6,896 bases of DNA from an uncultured Clostridia bacterium (GTDB taxonomy: Bacteria > Bacillota_A > Clostridia > Christensenellales > Aristaeellaceae): positions 1 through 6,896 of the forward strand of contig CAMBWJ010000096.1 in NCBI GenBank assembly GCA_945871545.1, given 5' to 3'. The notes below the pieces were generated by a model, which saw nothing but the letters and a program-made list of their open reading frames with translations, did no database searches and was not told the origin of the DNA. Made by a program: the position numbers and the translations under genes. Below, piece by piece: positions 5,005-6,896 of this stretch. Within the stretch, counting starts at the first letter, position 1; each line of letters opens with the position of its first letter.

Positions 5005-6039
5005 ATGCAGACACAGAACAAGGTAAACCTACGGCGGCGCACGCGCTACGGCATCGTGTTTCTGGTGCTGGCCATCGACTTCTGCGCGATCATCGTGCTC
5101 AACATCAACGTCGGCAGCGTGCCGATTCCCATCGGAGAGATCGCGCGCATCCTGTTCAGGCGCAGCGGCGATCCCACGCAGGTGAGCATCATCTGGAAGA
5201 TTCGCCTGCCGCGCATCCTGATGGCCGCGCTGCTGGGCGGTGCGCTGAGCCTGTCGGGCTTCCTGCTGCAGACCTTCTTCGCCAACCCCATCGCAGGCCC
5301 CTTCGTGCTGGGCATCTCCTCGGGCGCAAAGATGGTGGTGGCGCTAACCATGATCTACTTCCTGGATCACTTCAACCGCGTGTCCTCCTGGACGCTGATC
5401 GTCGCCGCCTTCATCGGCTCGCTCCTGTCGGTGGGCTTCATCCTGCTTCTGTCCCGGCGGCTCAAGCACATGGCGGTGCTGCTGGTGGCGGGCATCATGA
5501 TCGGCTACATCTGCTCTGCCGTCACCGACTTCATCATCACCTTCGCCGAGGACAGCGACATCGTAAACCTCCACGGCTGGTCGCTGGGCAGCTTCTCCGG
5601 CATGAGCTGGGACGGCGTGGTCACCGCCGTAATCATCGTGGGCGTCACCTCCGCGCTGGTGTTTCTGCTGTCCAAGCCCATCGGAGCCTACCAGCTGGGC
5701 GAGGCCTACGCCCAGAGCATGGGCGTGAACATCAAGCTGTTCCGCGTGGCGCTGATCGTGCTCTCCAGCATCCTCTCCGCCTGCGTCACCGCCTTCGCCG
5801 GGCCCATCTCCTTCCTGGGCATCGCCGCGCCCCATCTGGTCAAGCGCAGCCTGAACACCTCCCGGCCGCTGGTGGTCATCCCGGCCACCTTCCTGGGCGG
5901 CGCGGTGTTCTGCATGGCCTGCGACCTGATCGCCCGCACGGTGTTCGCCCCCACGGAACTCAACATCAGCACCGTGACCTCCATCTTCGGCGCGCCGGTG
6001 GTCATCGGCATGATGCTGCGCCGCCAAAAGGAGAAGTAA
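5005..6039 (+). CDS. FecCD-family ABC transporter permease
   Basis: This is a 344-aa inner membrane protein, the normal length for the BtuC/FecC/FecD/FhuB family, which works as a homodimer or pair with about ten membrane helices per subunit. A short basic N-terminus (NLRRRTRYG) precedes the first helix. Family motifs are all present: IRLPR (66-70), then GGALSLSG, LLQTFFANPIAGP and LGISSGA. GWSLGSF lies in the middle. GPISFLGIAAPHLVKR (266-281) belongs to the cytoplasmic loop region that meets the ATPase. Near the end, ELNISTVTSIFGAP takes the place of the usual LPVGIVTAxxGAP. A GGGAGAGG ribosome binding site (4993-5000) precedes the ATG. The gene lies 13 nt after the substrate-binding gene and 3 nt before the ATPase gene. 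As the only permease seen, it probably forms a homodimer; a second permease could lie outside the window. Confidence 0.95.
   Translation: MQTQNKVNLRRRTRYGIVFLVLAIDFCAIIVLNINVGSVPIPIGEIARILFRRSGDPTQVSIIWKIRLPRILMAALLGGALSLSGFLLQTFFANPIAGPFVLGISSGAKMVVALTMIYFLDHFNRVSSWTLIVAAFIGSLLSVGFILLLSRRLKHMAVLLVAGIMIGYICSAVTDFIITFAEDSDIVNLHGWSLGSFSGMSWDGVVTAVIIVGVTSALVFLLSKPIGAYQLGEAYAQSMGVNIKLFRVALIVLSSILSACVTAFAGPISFLGIAAPHLVKRSLNTSRPLVVIPATFLGGAVFCMACDLIARTVFAPTELNISTVTSIFGAPVVIGMMLRRQKEK
6026..6033 (+). promoter_or_regulatory. ribosome binding site deciding a GTG start for the ATPase
   Basis: AAAAGGAG lies inside the last codons of the permease gene, 9 nt before GTG at 6043. No ATG exists nearby in frame, so GTG is the start. 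The overlap with the preceding gene suggests translational coupling, which would balance permease and ATPase. Confidence 0.8.
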
Positions 6040-6042
6040 ACC

Positions 6043-6896
6043 GTGGCTGCATATTACTTTCAGACAAAAAACCTCGCCGTGGGCTACGACGGCCAGACCC
6101 TGATCCGCGACATCACCATCGACGTGGAAAAGGGCGAGATCGTCACCCTCATCGGCCCCAACGGCGCGGGCAAATCCACCATCCTCAAGAGCATCACCCG
6201 GCAGTTAAAGACCATCGCCGGAACGGTGGTCATCGACAACGCGGAGCTGAAGCGCTTATCCCTGAAGGAGCTGGCCACGCGCATGGCTGTGGTGCTCACC
6301 GAGCGCATGAAGCCGGAGCTGATGACCTGCCGGGACATCGTTGCCACCGGGCGCTATCCCTACACCGGGCGGCTGGGCATCCTGACCGCCGAGGACGAAA
6401 ATAAGGTCGATTCCGCCATGGAGGCCGTGCACGCGCTGGAGCTCTCCGACCGGGACTTCAACGCCATCAGCGACGGCCAGCGCCAGCGCATTCTGCTGGC
6501 CCGGGCCATCTGTCAGGAGCCGGAGATCATCATACTGGACGAGCCGACCTCCTTTCTGGACATCCGCCACAAGCTGGAACTGCTGAGCATCCTGCGGGGC
6601 ATGGCCAAGGAGAAGGGCATCACGGTCATCATGTCGCTGCACGAGATCGACCTGGCCCAGAAGGTCTCCGACAAGATCCTCTGCGTCAAGGGCGAGACCA
6701 TCGAGACCTACGGCACCCCGGAGGAGGTCTTTGACGAGGACAACATCCGCGCGCTCTACGACATCGAGCAGGGCTTCTTCGACCCCTGCTTCGGCAGCAT
6801 CGAACTGCCCCGGCCCATGGGAGAGCCAAGGATTCTGGTGCTCTCTGCCTGCGGCACGGGCATCCCGGTCTACCGGGCGCTCCAGAAGCGGAACCT
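6043..6896 (+). CDS. ABC transporter ATPase with C-terminal extension (3' end cut by window)
   Basis: The FecE/BtuD-like ATPase that powers the importer is open to the window end (284 codons visible). It starts at GTG after AAAAGGAG and is in the same frame as the permease, just past its stop. Walker A is GPNGAGKST (38-46). The Q-loop region reads VLTERM, with Thr86 where Gln is usual. The signature is ISDGQRQR (142-149) rather than LSGGQ. Walker B is IIILDE, with Asp166 and catalytic Glu167, followed by a D-loop (SFLDIRHK). The switch His is His200 (SLHEIDLA). A normal enzyme of this family ends at about 250-260 residues. Here the chain goes on past FGSIELPRPMGEP into ILVLSACGTGIPVYRAL, a beta strand and Gly-rich turn that look like the start of a second, Rossmann-like domain. 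I recall such an extension in related Clostridial ATPases, where its function is unknown to me. All core catalytic residues are present. Confidence 0.93.
   Translation, partial: MAAYYFQTKNLAVGYDGQTLIRDITIDVEKGEIVTLIGPNGAGKSTILKSITRQLKTIAGTVVIDNAELKRLSLKELATRMAVVLTERMKPELMTCRDIVATGRYPYTGRLGILTAEDENKVDSAMEAVHALELSDRDFNAISDGQRQRILLARAICQEPEIIILDEPTSFLDIRHKLELLSILRGMAKEKGITVIMSLHEIDLAQKVSDKILCVKGETIETYGTPEEVFDEDNIRALYDIEQGFFDPCFGSIELPRPMGEPRILVLSACGTGIPVYRALQKRN

Noticed and set aside
1425..5042. A 1205-codon open frame on the minus strand across two genes
   Set aside because: Its first codon position pairs with the third position of the + strand codons. Because those are nearly always G or C, stop codons (which begin with T, needing A in the wobble position) are rare. 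The product is a low-complexity Gly/His/Val/Ala/Asp-rich chain with no family look.
5344..6027. A 227-codon minus-strand open frame opposite the permease
   Set aside because: Same wobble-driven artefact; the + strand frame is an unmistakable FecCD permease.

Overview
The window is GC-rich DNA with strong G/C preference at third codon positions, purine-rich Shine-Dalgarno sites (AAAAGGAG, GGAGG) and Gram-positive style signal peptides. Together with the protein families, this suggests a high-GC member of the Clostridia (Christensenellales/Oscillospirales-like gut anaerobe). That placement is inference from style and remembered homologues, not a database match. Everything coding is on the + strand and reads as one operon for uptake of an iron chelate, possibly heme, by a type II (FecCD/BtuCD-like) ABC importer.

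Positions 1-225 are non-coding. They hold a structured hairpin (9-59), an A-tract/T-tract inverted repeat that looks like a weak intrinsic terminator (76-123), a GC-rich palindrome (146-167) and competing short G/C stems (181-210) just ahead of a strong ribosome binding site. I see no convincing promoter or Fur box.

Positions 235-3806 encode two secreted multidomain proteins. The first (349 aa) has three beta-rich domains of one type (type A, marked by MFKV...C...WYDR), the middle one degenerate. The second (832 aa) starts with seven copies of a hexapeptide (LDPDAT), then has domains in the order B-A-A-B joined by Pro/Thr-rich linkers, and ends in a domain homologous to only the first half of the substrate-binding protein encoded next to it. 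Types A and B look like NEAT-type (iron transport-associated) or similar immunoglobulin-like ligand-binding domains. This is a family-level inference.

Positions 3870-6896 encode the core importer: a complete periplasmic-binding-protein-like substrate-binding protein, a FecCD-family permease, and an ATPase with a C-terminal extension cut by the window edge. Spacing is tight (13 nt, then 3 nt). A perfect hairpin lies between the NEAT-like gene and the substrate-binding gene and may set the ratio of accessory to core products.

Working model (inference): the repeat-bearing proteins capture ligand outside the membrane and pass it to the substrate-binding protein, which delivers it to the permease/ATPase. 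The most unusual points are the half substrate-binding lobe fused to capture domains, the very recent 345-nt domain duplication, the single cysteine kept in every domain copy, and the absence of a canonical lipobox or sortase signal on any of the three exported proteins.
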